Shown in pieces: positions 25,565 through 34,123 of a stretch of 64,000 bases of DNA (within the stretch, counting starts at the first letter, position 1; each line of letters opens with the position of its first letter). The notes under the pieces were generated by a model, which was given only the letters and a program-made list of their open reading frames with translations, was not told the DNA's origin and made no database searches. Source of the DNA: Hwanghaeella sp965227365 (GTDB lineage: Bacteria; Pseudomonadota; Alphaproteobacteria; UBA8366; Aestuariispiraceae). A program made the position numbers and the translations under genes. The stretch spans positions 496,001 through 560,000 of the forward strand of contig NZ_OZ245754.1 in assembly GCF_965227365.1 (NCBI RefSeq), given 5' to 3'.

Positions 25565-25797
25565 GCGAACTCCATTGGTTTAGCGCGTCGTTAATCACTG
25601 CCGGGGCCGAAAATCGATCCCGACGGCGTTCGCATAGCGGAAGATGGCCGGTTCTTCCAGTGCTTCATACGCCGCGCGCGCCTGGCCCGTTCAGCATCCC
25701 CGCCTGCGGTTTTCGGGCCGGGCCCGCCCGGTCTCGCTTGCTTGACCCGCTTGGCGGCCCAGCGTAACACCAGCCGAAAGCATGCAACGAGGATGAT

Positions 25798-26838
25798 ATG
25801 AAGCGCGCATTGATTACAGGCGTTACCGGCCAGGACGGGTCCTATCTGGCCGATTTCCTGTTATCCAAGGGGTATGAGGTTCATGGCCTGATCCGGCGCG
25901 CATCGACCTTCAACACCGACAGGATCGATCATCTCTACCAGGATCCGCATGAATCGGACGCGCGCCTGTTCCTGCACTATGGCGACTTGTCGGATTCGAC
26001 CGGCATCCGGCGGGTGATCGGCAAGGTCAAACCGGATGAGGTGTATAACCTCGGTGCGCAGAGCCATGTCCGCGTCAGTTTCGATCAGCCGGAATACACC
26101 GCAGATATCGTCGCGACAGGGACTCTTCGCCTGCTGGACGCGATCCGCGATTACATCAAGGAAACCGGCGCCCAGGTCCGTGTGTATCAGGCGGGTAGTT
26201 CCGAAATGTTCGGCGCTGCGGGCGCACCGCAATCCGAGACGACGCCATTTTATCCGCGCAGTCCCTATGCGGTGGGCAAGGTTGCCGCGCATTGGTTCGG
26301 CGTGAACTATCGCGAAGCCTATGGTCTCTTCGTGTCGAACGGAATCCTGTTCAACCACGAAAGTCCGCGGCGCGGCGAAACCTTTGTGACGCGGAAGATC
26401 ACCCGGGCGCTCGGCCGCATCAAACATGGACTGCAGGACAAGCTTTTCCTCGGTAATCTGGATGCCAAGCGCGACTGGGGATTTGCCGGCGATTATGTCG
26501 AAGCGATGTGGCTGATGCTGCAGGCCGACAAGCCCGACGATTTCGTCGTGGCGACCGGTGAGACCTATTCCGTACGCGATTTCCTGCAAACCGCCTTTTC
26601 CTATGCGGAACTCGATTGGCAGGACTTTGTCGAATTCGATGCCCGTTATTTGCGACCGACCGAAGTCGACTTGCTACTGGGTGATCCTTCCAAGGCGCGC
26701 ACCACGCTTGGCTGGGAACCGAAAGTGTCGTTCCAGCAGCTGGTGGAAATGATGGTGGACCACGATATGGATCTCGCCGCACAGGAACGCACCTTGTCGG
26801 ATGCCGGTCACAAGGTACCGTCCCGCAAGTTCGGTTGA
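25798..26838 (+). CDS. gmd: GDP-mannose 4,6-dehydratase
   Basis: 346 residues. First step from GDP-mannose to GDP-L-fucose or related deoxysugars. Rossmann motif TGVTGQDGSYLADFLL, the nearby LIRRASTFNTDRI, and the active-site pair in SPYAVGKVAAHWF. GAGGATG precedes the ATG. Paired with fcl 8 bases downstream, so the window encodes both steps to GDP-fucose, probably for lipopolysaccharide or exopolysaccharide; no glycosyltransferase is nearby. Confidence 0.96.
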   Translation: MKRALITGVTGQDGSYLADFLLSKGYEVHGLIRRASTFNTDRIDHLYQDPHESDARLFLHYGDLSDSTGIRRVIGKVKPDEVYNLGAQSHVRVSFDQPEYTADIVATGTLRLLDAIRDYIKETGAQVRVYQAGSSEMFGAAGAPQSETTPFYPRSPYAVGKVAAHWFGVNYREAYGLFVSNGILFNHESPRRGETFVTRKITRALGRIKHGLQDKLFLGNLDAKRDWGFAGDYVEAMWLMLQADKPDDFVVATGETYSVRDFLQTAFSYAELDWQDFVEFDARYLRPTEVDLLLGDPSKARTTLGWEPKVSFQQLVEMMVDHDMDLAAQERTLSDAGHKVPSRKFG

Positions 26839-26846
26839 GGCAGCGC

Positions 26847-27794
26847 ATGGAACAGGACGCTCGCATCTTTGTTGCCGGGCACAGGGGCTTGGTCGGCGGG
26901 GCGATCGTGCGCCGGTTGGCGAAGGAAGGTTTCCAGAACCTGATCACGCGGACGCATGGTGAACTGGACCTGACGCGCCAGGACGCGGTTGAGGCATTCT
27001 TCGCCGAGGAAAAACCGGATTATGTTTTCCTGGCCGCAGCGAAGGTCGGTGGCATTGTCGCCAATGACAGCTATTCCGGTGAGTTCATCCGCGACAATCT
27101 GATGATCCAGACCAATGTCATCGATGCGGCCTACCGCAACGGTGTCAAGAAACTGGTCTTTCTTGGATCGACCTGCATCTATCCGAAATTCGCGGAACAG
27201 CCGATGCGCGAGGATGCGCTGCTGACCGGAAAGCTTGAACCGACAAACAGTGCCTATGCGGTCGCCAAGATCGCCGGGATCGAGATGTGCCAAGCTTATG
27301 CCAAGCAGTACGGTTTCAACAGTTTGTGCCTGATGCCGACGAACCTTTACGGGCCCGGCGATAATTTCGACCTGGAGAAAAGCCACGTCATTCCTGCCCT
27401 GATGCGCAAGGCGCATGAAGCGAAAGTCCGTGGCGATGCCTCAATGACGGTTTGGGGGACGGGAACGCCGCGCAGGGAGTTCCTGCATGTGGACGATATG
27501 GCGGATGCGACGCTTTACTGCATGCAGCATGTCGATGGGTCGACCGGGGAATTGCTGAATGTGGGTGTCGGTCGGGAAATGACGATCCGCGAATTGGTGG
27601 AAACCGTTTGCGAGGTCGTCGGCTTCGACGGCGAATTGATCTTCGACACGACCAAGCCGGACGGAACGCCGCGAAAGCTCGTCGATGTCGGGCGGCTAAG
27701 TGAGTTGGGTTGGACCGCGCGGATCCCGTTCCGTGAGGGGCTGGCGGAAACCTATCGCTGGTATATCGAGACGGGCAGCGCCTTGGCCGATTGA
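26847..27794 (+). CDS. fcl: GDP-L-fucose synthase
   Basis: 315 residues. Epimerase-reductase turning the Gmd product into GDP-L-fucose with NADPH. Rossmann motif VAGHRGLVGGAIVRRL; catalytic Ser in FLGSTCIYPKFA; Tyr/Lys in NSAYAVAKIAG; PTNLYGPGDNF typical for this group. ATG at 26847 is preceded by GAGGCAG; the gene follows gmd by 8 bases. Its 3' end falls in three imperfect copies of a 15-16-base repeat. Confidence 0.95.
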   Translation: MEQDARIFVAGHRGLVGGAIVRRLAKEGFQNLITRTHGELDLTRQDAVEAFFAEEKPDYVFLAAAKVGGIVANDSYSGEFIRDNLMIQTNVIDAAYRNGVKKLVFLGSTCIYPKFAEQPMREDALLTGKLEPTNSAYAVAKIAGIEMCQAYAKQYGFNSLCLMPTNLYGPGDNFDLEKSHVIPALMRKAHEAKVRGDASMTVWGTGTPRREFLHVDDMADATLYCMQHVDGSTGELLNVGVGREMTIRELVETVCEVVGFDGELIFDTTKPDGTPRKLVDVGRLSELGWTARIPFREGLAETYRWYIETGSALAD

Positions 27795-27829
27795 TCCTTT
27801 GGCCGATTAGTCCTTTGGCCGTTCAGGCC
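27783..27829. repeat. Three imperfect 15-16-bp tandem repeats
   Basis: Units TTGGCCGATTGATCC (27783), TTTGGCCGATTAGTCC (27798) and TTTGGCCGTTCAGGCC (27814) span the fcl stop and the end of the convergent transporter gene. Likely a small slippage duplication. Confidence 0.75.
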
Positions 27830-28776
27830 CTGGAGCGTCGCCTTCTGTATCCGACGATTTCATCCCAGAAGACTTCGGCGGCGACGCAACCGGTCACGGC
27901 CAGAATGGCGAGGCCTTGGGCGAAGGTGATCGGTTCGTTCAGGATCCAGACTGCGAGGAACGCGGCGATCACGGGCTTAAGGAAGAACATGTAGTTGGCC
28001 CGCCCGGTATCGGGAACCAGTGCCAATCCGCCCAACCACAGGACAAACCCTATGGTGGTGTTCCAGACACCGAGTGTGATGATCGCCAGGGCGTTGTCCA
28101 ACGGCCGGTCGAACAGCGTGGTCGGGTCGACCCAAATTCCCCAGACCAGTCCAACGAAAGGCCACAAAACGAAGAAGCCGAGCGCGAAGGTATATGTCGT
28201 CATCCGCACGGCGCCGTACTTCACGAAGAACGGCTTCGACAGGACGATGTAGATGGCACCAAGAGCGCCGCAGCTGAGTGCCAGGAACATCCCGATAACG
28301 GAGGCATCCGCCAGAACCTGACTGAGGTAACCGTCGGTGATCAGGAAGATCACGCCGGCCAGGGCGCCGAGGCCGCTGACCAGCTTCGGCGTGGAAATCG
28401 GGACCTTGTTGACGATCCTGTTCACCACCACGACGATGATCGGCATTGTGGTGACCAGCGTCGCCACCTGGATGACCGTCGCGTAGTCGAGCGCCCAGTG
28501 GAAAAGCAGTTGTGCCGCCGTCATCCCAAGGATGGACAGCGCGACGATCGCAGCGCCGTCCTTGCGCAAAGGTTCCAACAGGTTCCGGGACGATGGCCAA
28601 ATCAGGGAGACGGTAACCAATCCGAGGCCGCCGAGCATGAAGCGCCAGACCGTGACTTCCGGTCCAACGACCCCGGTCAGCTTTGCGACGAACTCGCTGC
28701 TGGCATGGCCGCAAACGCCGAGGAGGAGCATCGCGTATGCCCAGTAGATCGTCGATCGCTTCATCCCGTCGGTCAT
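27823..28776 (-). CDS. DMT-superfamily (EamA) transporter
   Basis: 317 residues with about ten hydrophobic segments in two EamA halves (first half from YWAYAMLLLGVCGHASSEFV, second from ASVIGMFLALSCGALGAIYIVLS). Members export amino acids or metabolites or act as permeases; substrate unknown. ATG at 28776 follows GGGAAC and starts just before the first membrane segment. Same strand as the MDR gene 92 bases upstream. Confidence 0.88.
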   Translation of the reverse strand: MTDGMKRSTIYWAYAMLLLGVCGHASSEFVAKLTGVVGPEVTVWRFMLGGLGLVTVSLIWPSSRNLLEPLRKDGAAIVALSILGMTAAQLLFHWALDYATVIQVATLVTTMPIIVVVVNRIVNKVPISTPKLVSGLGALAGVIFLITDGYLSQVLADASVIGMFLALSCGALGAIYIVLSKPFFVKYGAVRMTTYTFALGFFVLWPFVGLVWGIWVDPTTLFDRPLDNALAIITLGVWNTTIGFVLWLGGLALVPDTGRANYMFFLKPVIAAFLAVWILNEPITFAQGLAILAVTGCVAAEVFWDEIVGYRRRRSRA

Positions 28777-28868
28777 GGTCGTTCCCTGTTTGTTTATTGG
28801 GCGAGCGGGAAAAACCGCTCTACTTATGGGCAAAACCTATCCCTTCGGATGGCACGGTGCGAACGGGG

Positions 28869-29873
28869 TTACAGGGAAATAGTGATTTTCCCGAAATGCC
28901 CGGCGCGTTGCATGTGATGGAATGCTTCCCGACCTTCGGCCAAGGCAAAGGTCCGGTCTATGACGGGCCGAACCTGATGGGCTTCGAAAGCTCTGAGCAT
29001 GGAACGGAACATTTGCCGCGACCCGACATAGATACCGGTCATGCGGACAGACTTGCGCATCAGCAATGTGGGATCGACCCGATCCATGGTGAGGATTCCG
29101 ATCAGGCCGATATGGCCGCCGACGCGAACGGCGCCTGCGGAACGGGCGAGCGTACCGCCGCCGCCGACCTCGACCACATGGTCGACACCGATGCCGTCGG
29201 TGATATCCAGAACGGCGTCCTGCCATTCCGGCGTCTCGCGATAGTTGATGCAATGATCGGCGCCCATGGCACGGACGCGGGCGAGTTTCTCTTCGCTGCT
29301 GGAGGTGTGAATCACGGTGGCGCCATGCATTTTGGCAATCTGCAGCGCGAAGATCGAAACGCCGCCCGTACCCAGTAACAGAACTGTCTCGCCGGCGCGC
29401 AGCTTTCCTTCTTCCACCAAGGCACGCCAGGCGGTCAGCGCCGCGCAGGGCAGGGTGGCGGCCTCCTCGAAGCTCATATAGTCAGGTATCGCGACAAGGC
29501 CGCGCTCGGGCAGGACGACTTCCTCGGCAAGGACACCGTCGGTGGCGCCGCCCAGCGCGCTGGCCATGATGGCGGCACTGATGCCGCCGCTGTCCCAATC
29601 ACGGAAGAAAGTGCCGGCGACCCGGTCGCCCGGCTTCCATTCCGTGACGCCGGGACCGACGGAGAGTACCTCGCCGGCGCCGTCGGAATTGGGGATTCTC
29701 GGATAGGGGATACCCCGGGGTTCCGGGTCCAGGATGGTCGACAAGTCCCGGAAATTGATGCTGTTCGCGCGGATCCGCACCAGGACTTCGCCAGGGCCGG
29801 GCGCAGGGCTTGGCCGGTCCGCGAGATTCAAGGCATCGATTCCGTCGGGACTGACGATTTCAAAGGCTTTCAT
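28869..29873 (-). CDS. MDR-family zinc-type alcohol dehydrogenase / quinone reductase-like
   Basis: 334 residues. GroES-like domain (GPGEVLVRIRANSINFRDLS, NSDGAGEVLSVGPGV) then a Rossmann domain with LLLGTGGVSIFALQIAKMHGATV. The usual structural and catalytic Cys ligands of zinc alcohol dehydrogenases are absent, so it is more like a zinc-free NAD(P)H-dependent enone reductase or quinone oxidoreductase. Part of a leftward cluster after the TetR and GNAT genes, so its expression may follow the TetR signal. Substrate unknown. Confidence 0.88.
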   Translation of the reverse strand: MKAFEIVSPDGIDALNLADRPSPAPGPGEVLVRIRANSINFRDLSTILDPEPRGIPYPRIPNSDGAGEVLSVGPGVTEWKPGDRVAGTFFRDWDSGGISAAIMASALGGATDGVLAEEVVLPERGLVAIPDYMSFEEAATLPCAALTAWRALVEEGKLRAGETVLLLGTGGVSIFALQIAKMHGATVIHTSSSEEKLARVRAMGADHCINYRETPEWQDAVLDITDGIGVDHVVEVGGGGTLARSAGAVRVGGHIGLIGILTMDRVDPTLLMRKSVRMTGIYVGSRQMFRSMLRAFEAHQVRPVIDRTFALAEGREAFHHMQRAGHFGKITISL

Positions 29874-30007
29874 GGATATCCCCACCCGTTTTCGTGTTTC
29901 GCGATTGCAAGCGATAATGGGGCGGTATGCGGGTTTTGACCACCGTCGAAACGGAATGTGAGTTTTACGGAATTGCCGTATATCCGAACCGTGCGTGTTT
30001 CGCCGGT

Positions 30008-30502
30008 CTATGCCTTCGCCGGCCAATCGTATCGCAGTGCGGTGACCGGTGTGCCGTAGGTGTTGTCCTCAGCCAGGGTTTCGGTCAGGTGGAAACCATG
30101 CTTCTCGTATAGCCTGCAGGCGGCATTCAGCCCTACGAACGTGTATAGAAAGACGTGGCGATGTTCGGCCTTCTCGACAAACGCCATCGCGCGGCTCATC
30201 AGCCCATTGCCTATTCCCATTCCATGACAGGATTGGTCCAGGATGAACCAGCGTAGTTGGGCGCTCTCGGCTGCACTGCCGTCGATGCACACGGACCCGA
30301 CGATCTCTCCGCCACGTTTCGCGACGAGGAACAGATCCTTTTCGGGATTCAGCCGGGCGGTGAATTCGTTCAATCCATCCAACAGGTATTTCTCAAATGC
30401 CGGACCGAACTGCCAGTTCGGACCATAGTAATCCATGTGCAAGGCGATGACTCGCTCCACGGCGCCGGGTTCGAAACCCGAATATTCCGTTTCCGTTGAC
30501 AT
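30008..30502 (-). CDS. GNAT-family N-acetyltransferase
   Basis: 164 residues. GNAT core with IVGSVCIDGS, QLRWFILDQSCHGMGIGNGLMSRAMAF (acetyl-CoA P-loop variant HGMGIGNGL) and ACRLYEKHGFHLTET near the end. Its ATG is 2 bases after the TetR stop (TGAGGATG), so the two are translated together. It probably acetylates a toxic compound or small molecule that the TetR senses, but this is inference. Confidence 0.9.
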   Translation of the reverse strand: MSTETEYSGFEPGAVERVIALHMDYYGPNWQFGPAFEKYLLDGLNEFTARLNPEKDLFLVAKRGGEIVGSVCIDGSAAESAQLRWFILDQSCHGMGIGNGLMSRAMAFVEKAEHRHVFLYTFVGLNAACRLYEKHGFHLTETLAEDNTYGTPVTALRYDWPAKA

Positions 30503-30504
30503 CC

Positions 30505-31125
30505 TCACACTCCTTCCTGGCCCGGCGTTTCCGCCGTTGTTTCGGGCGCGGCCGATGCTGCGGCGACAAGGCAGCTTGCGAGTGCATCGGCGTAGGCGTC
30601 GTCCAACGGCGCATGGCCGGCCAACAGCCGCATCCAGATCGCGCCGATAAGCATGTCGGAAAGCATGTCGATATCCGCCCCGGCGGTTATCTCCCCGCGG
30701 CGACGCGCATCTTCGAATACGGCGACAGTGATTTCGCGACGTTGTTCGAAGAATCCCTTGCGGAAATCCATGACGGCGGTGTTGCTGCCCTGTGCCTCTA
30801 CGATAAGGCCGCTCAGCAATGCTGCCGCGGGGCCGGCCGAATAGGCCGCGAACAAAGTCCGTAGCATAGTCGCGATATCGGATTGTAACGCCCCGGTATG
30901 GGGGGCGATTTCGCGACCGGGCGCCAGTTTCTCGTAAATCGCGGCGGCGAGATGCGATTTCGTCGGCCACCAGCGGTAGACTGTCTGTTTTCCGACACCG
31001 GCCTGCTTGGCGATCGCTTCGATACTGGTGCCGGAATAGCCATTTTCCGCGAAGAGTTGTTCCGCGGCGGCCAGGATGGCTTGAGCGCTGGTTGTCGATC
31101 TTGGACGGCCGCGGACGGCGTTCAT
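30505..31125 (-). CDS. TetR-family repressor
   Basis: 206 residues. N-terminal helix-turn-helix (AAAEQLFAENGYSGTSIEAIAKQAGVGKQTVYRWWPTKS) and a C-terminal TetR_C-like ligand domain. The start at 31125 follows GAGG with a 6-base gap; a TTG further upstream is less likely. Co-transcribed with the GNAT gene. An operator-like inverted repeat 50-70 bases upstream suggests autoregulation. Confidence 0.92.
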   Translation of the reverse strand: MNAVRGRPRSTTSAQAILAAAEQLFAENGYSGTSIEAIAKQAGVGKQTVYRWWPTKSHLAAAIYEKLAPGREIAPHTGALQSDIATMLRTLFAAYSAGPAAALLSGLIVEAQGSNTAVMDFRKGFFEQRREITVAVFEDARRRGEITAGADIDMLSDMLIGAIWMRLLAGHAPLDDAYADALASCLVAAASAAPETTAETPGQEGV

Positions 31126-31173
31126 GATTAACCTCGACGGTAGGTTCAAATGGGACGTGGGATTAAATATTAA

Positions 31174-31193
31174 AAAACGAGACGGTCCGTTTT
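31174..31193. promoter_or_regulatory. Inverted-repeat operator for the TetR gene
   Basis: AAAACG (31174-31179) and CGTTTT (31188-31193) flank an 8-base centre with a CG core. The bottom strand contains ACCGTCTCGTTT. A near copy, ACCGTGTCGTTT, lies at 31232-31243 on the top strand, facing the universal stress gene. The pattern and position fit a TetR operator. Confidence 0.55.
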
Positions 31194-31213
31194 ATAAAAA
31201 ATAATTTTTTGCG

Positions 31214-31227
31214 TTGATGCAAGTCAA
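31214..31227. promoter_or_regulatory. FNR/FixK-type box upstream of universal stress gene
   Basis: TTGATGCAAGTCAA: both half-sites of the FNR/FixK consensus TTGAT-N4-RTCAA match. Its centre is 120 bases from the ATG of the universal stress gene. A class II promoter would start near 31262, with -10-like TAAGTT around 31249-31254. The box also lies within the region upstream of the TetR gene, so it could affect both. Confidence 0.7.
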
Positions 31228-31339
31228 ATGTACCGTGTCGTTTCGCGTTTAAGTTAACGAGAATGATAAAGGGGGCTGCGCGCATCGGTTCAATGTGCGG
31301 TGGGTGCAGGCTCGGGGCATTTAGACACGGAGACCGTCC

Positions 31340-32167
31340 ATGAACCTCACGTCAATCCTGGTATATGTCGACAATACGAAGCGGTCGGAGCGCAGCTTGG
31401 CTGCCGCCGCGAAACTCGCGCGGGAAAACGACGCCCATTTGATCGGTCTGGCTGTACGGCCGCCTGTCGCCATTCCGACCTATGCGTCGGTCCATGTGCC
31501 GCAGGAAGTGTTCGAGATGTACGAAAAGGATCTGGACGAACAGATGGCCGCGGCAAAGGCGCAGTTCGATCATGCGATGGATCTGGCCGGGTGGCAGTCC
31601 CGCTCGGAATGGGCGACTGCACGCGGCGATATCGGTGTTGCCATGTGCACCGAAGGACGCGCAGTCGACTTGATCGTAATGGGGCAGGAAAACGAAGATG
31701 ACGACCCGCTGCAGTATCGCGGTGTTCCGGATTACGTCATTCTGGAATCCGGTCGCCCGGTCCTTCTCGTGCCCTATGCGGGCCGGGTGGAAAATTTCGG
31801 AAAGCGTGTCGTTGTCGGTTGGAACGGCAGCCGGGAATCCGCGCGTGCGCTGAAAGACGCCCTGCCGTTCCTGAACAAGGCGAGCGAGGTCGAAATCATC
31901 TGCGTCAATCCGCCGGAGGATGAGGAGTTGTTCGGCTCCGACGCCGCGCGTTTTCTGGCCCAGCACGGTATCAATGCGCGCGTCTCGCGCGAGATTGCCA
32001 AGGACATCACCCCGGAAGACGTGCTGCTGAATTCCGTTGCCGATGGTGATGCCGATCTACTGGTCCTCGGCGCCTACGGGCATTCCCGGATCCGAGAATT
32101 GATCCTCGGCGGTGTGTCGAACCATATCCTGAAGCGAATGACGACGACCGTCCTGATGTCTCACTGA
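31340..32167 (+). CDS. Tandem-domain universal stress protein
   Basis: 275 residues: two UspA domains (about 1-140 and 150-275). The second has the ATP-binding signature VLGAYGHSRIRELILGGVSNHIL (G-2x-G-9x-G-S/N); the first has a poorer one (IVMGQENEDDDPLQYRG). Cytosolic ATP-binding stress protein. An FNR/FixK-type box lies upstream, pointing to low-oxygen induction, as reported for many Usp genes in proteobacteria. Preceded by a GGAGA Shine-Dalgarno. Confidence 0.93.
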   Translation: MNLTSILVYVDNTKRSERSLAAAAKLARENDAHLIGLAVRPPVAIPTYASVHVPQEVFEMYEKDLDEQMAAAKAQFDHAMDLAGWQSRSEWATARGDIGVAMCTEGRAVDLIVMGQENEDDDPLQYRGVPDYVILESGRPVLLVPYAGRVENFGKRVVVGWNGSRESARALKDALPFLNKASEVEIICVNPPEDEELFGSDAARFLAQHGINARVSREIAKDITPEDVLLNSVADGDADLLVLGAYGHSRIRELILGGVSNHILKRMTTTVLMSH

Positions 32168-32176
32168 TCGCGATGC

Positions 32177-32194
32177 GCGGCGCCTTGGCGCCGC
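32177..32194. terminator. Hairpin between usp and M48 genes
   Basis: Perfect stem GCGGCGCC/GGCGCCGC with a TT loop between the stops of two convergent genes (32167 and 32197). No U-run. Probably a bidirectional terminator. Confidence 0.5.
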
Positions 32195-32196
32195 GG

Positions 32197-33684
32197 TCAA
32201 GCGGCGACGATCTTGATCAATTGGCCCGGCGACAGAATGTCGTCCGGGCCAAGGTCGTTAAGAACCCGGAACGCGCGCTCGTTGAAATTGCCGAACGGCA
32301 TCGTTCTGGCGAGTGCCTCCGCCGTGTCGCCCGGATGGGCTTGTGCAATGATCACACGTCGACCGCGAACGGACGAGGCCTCGGACGGCGTCAGCCGCCG
32401 GAAGCTGTATGTCGTGCGGCGAAAACCTTCGCTGAAACGGGATGTGGCGCCGGTCGGACTGACGAACAGGAACCGGAAGACGTTCTCACCGTCACCGCGG
32501 ATCGCGACCGGGCGGATATCGACGGCGCCGCTGCTGCTGTTGCCCTGGGTGAAAGCCGTCGCTGCATCCGCCCCGTCGATCCTAAGTTTCTCGGCATCGC
32601 TGAAACGTGTCTGCGGGGCCCAGACATTGCGGATATAGGACAACATCGACCGGTTGCGCTCGGTCTTGGCCATGTCGAACAGAATAAGCGCGCCCTGCGG
32701 GTGTGTTGCCGCGATCCGGGTCGGACTGTTGCGCAGCAAAAACGCGTCCGGGACCGTGAATTCGAACCGCAGGGGGCCATGGACGAAGGTATGGCCGTCG
32801 ATGATTCCCTGTTGCGGGTCATCACCGTAGAGCATCCCGTTGATCGCGTTCAGATGCGGATCCCGACCGACGAGCGCATTCGTCACCGAAACCGCGTCGG
32901 CCTGCCGTTGCGCCAATCGCACGCGTTCGATGGTCCGGGGATGGGTGGCCATGATGTTGAATTCATCGACGGATCCCGATGGCAGGCCGTTCATTTCGGC
33001 CTCCAACATGGAATGTTCCCGCAAGGTCGATAGGAAGGTGACGGAGCCGTCCGGATCGTAGCCGGCCTGCGACATATAGCGAATGCCCAGTGTGTCGGCC
33101 TCCAATTCCTGGTCACGGGAATGACTTTGGATGGCTAGGCCGGCGACCTGGCCTACCGCATTGGTCACGGCGGAGTTGCCCAGCGCCAGGCCCAGCACGC
33201 CAATGCCGAGTTGCGCGAGTTGCGCTTGGCTCAGGCGTTCCGCCGTATGGCGGGCATTCACGTGACCCAACTCATGCGCCAGAACGCCCGCGACCTCGGC
33301 TTCGTTCGAAGCGAGAGACAGAAGGCCGCGGGAGACGTAGACGAAGCCACCGGGCAACGCGAACGCATTTACGATGGGCGAGTTCACGATGGTGAACTTG
33401 TAGGGGAACTGGTACTCGGTGAACTGTGCCGCCTTGAAACCGATCTGTTCGATGTAACGCTGCAGCCGCGGGTCGTCGTACTCTCCGCCGAATTGCTTCA
33501 CCAATTTCGGGTGCTCCTGCCGGCCGAGGGCGATGTCGTCCTCGACGGAGTAGAAGCCGGTGAAGGTGTTTCTTCCGGTCGCTTTGTTGGTGGTCACACA
33601 ACCGGTCAATGCGGCGGTGCAGGCACAACCGCTCCCCAGCAAAAAATGGCGGCGGCTCATCCGCGGTTGAGTAAAAGTCTGCAT
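32197..33684 (-). CDS. Tat-exported M48 metalloprotease with LysM-like end
   Basis: 495 residues. N-terminus has a twin-arginine signal (SRRHFLLGSG) followed by LTGC, a lipobox, so it is probably an exported lipoprotein. Zinc site HELGH with the third ligand Glu in the following EADTLGIRYM region, as in BepA/LoiP-type M48 proteases. The last ~50 residues (IIAQAHPGDTAEALARTMPF, then LSPGQLIKIV) look like LysM, which would attach it to peptidoglycan. Likely role: degradation of misfolded outer-membrane proteins. ATG at 33684 chosen. Confidence 0.92.
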   Translation of the reverse strand: MQTFTQPRMSRRHFLLGSGCACTAALTGCVTTNKATGRNTFTGFYSVEDDIALGRQEHPKLVKQFGGEYDDPRLQRYIEQIGFKAAQFTEYQFPYKFTIVNSPIVNAFALPGGFVYVSRGLLSLASNEAEVAGVLAHELGHVNARHTAERLSQAQLAQLGIGVLGLALGNSAVTNAVGQVAGLAIQSHSRDQELEADTLGIRYMSQAGYDPDGSVTFLSTLREHSMLEAEMNGLPSGSVDEFNIMATHPRTIERVRLAQRQADAVSVTNALVGRDPHLNAINGMLYGDDPQQGIIDGHTFVHGPLRFEFTVPDAFLLRNSPTRIAATHPQGALILFDMAKTERNRSMLSYIRNVWAPQTRFSDAEKLRIDGADAATAFTQGNSSSGAVDIRPVAIRGDGENVFRFLFVSPTGATSRFSEGFRRTTYSFRRLTPSEASSVRGRRVIIAQAHPGDTAEALARTMPFGNFNERAFRVLNDLGPDDILSPGQLIKIVAA

Positions 33685-33786
33685 GATCACCCGTCCGGAT
33701 CTGTCCCGTTGTAACTTTCCATTTAAGTGGTGCGCCCGGAAATCAAAAGGGCCGTTGACGGTTCAATTCCCGCCATGTCTCAAAAC

Positions 33787-33821
33787 GCAAATTGCAAATC
33801 TTGGTTAACTTTGCAATTTGC
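33787..33821. promoter_or_regulatory. Perfect 12-bp inverted repeat, operator-like
   Basis: GCAAATTGCAAA (33787-33798) and TTTGCAATTTGC (33810-33821) with an 11-base spacer centred on GTTAAC. Each arm also contains the small palindrome TTGCAA. The 23-base centre-to-centre spacing fits two protein dimers on one face of the helix. Lies about 100 bases upstream of the M48 gene and 300 upstream of the lipoprotein gene. Confidence 0.6.
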
Positions 33822-33976
33822 AAACCAATTGGCGAAATCCTTTGTCGGCGGTTTCGTTCGATCCGGTCGAACTCAATCTTGCTAAATTAGGAAGGCTTCA
33901 GCAATCGAATGCTATACAGTTGAAAATAATAGGGTTTTCCATTTTTTGGGAGGGGTTCGGCAAATCCGGCACGCTC

Positions 33977-33992
33977 TGGCACAGAACTTGTT
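33977..33992 (+). promoter_or_regulatory. Possible sigma-54 promoter
   Basis: TGGCACAGAACTTGTT has the TGGCAC-N5-TTG spacing of RpoN sites, but the normally fixed GC of TTGC is GT here. It would give a transcription start near 34003, upstream of the OmpA-domain lipoprotein gene. Weak. Confidence 0.25.
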
Positions 33993-34123
33993 GTTATGGG
34001 GGCAAGCAAGGCATCGGCCGAATGGCAAGGCAGCAGTCCTCCCCATCGGATCATGCAGAACAAACCAAATGATCCAGTCGGGTCATGCAGGCGTAACGAA
34101 GATCGGAACGAGCAGGAATGAGC

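Larger units (their letters stand above)
33691..34117. other. Divergent M48 / OmpA-lipoprotein intergenic region
   Basis: About 430 bases without a supported gene. It holds a perfect 12-bp inverted repeat at 33787-33821, a weak sigma-54-like site at 33977-33992, and an AT-rich run 33880-33950 that may carry promoters. An open frame at 33818-34072 looks non-coding. Confidence 0.45.

Noticed and set aside
27783..27829. Tandem repeat as a CRISPR-like array
   Set aside because: Only three imperfect units without spacers, spanning a coding end.
33787..33821. Inverted repeat as an integrase attachment site or terminator
   Set aside because: No integrase, no tRNA and no direct repeat nearby, and the arms are AT-rich without a U-run; operator is the better reading.
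33818..34072. 84-codon plus-strand frame upstream of the OmpA-lipoprotein gene
   Set aside because: Starts inside the inverted repeat, has no Shine-Dalgarno and no protein-like composition.
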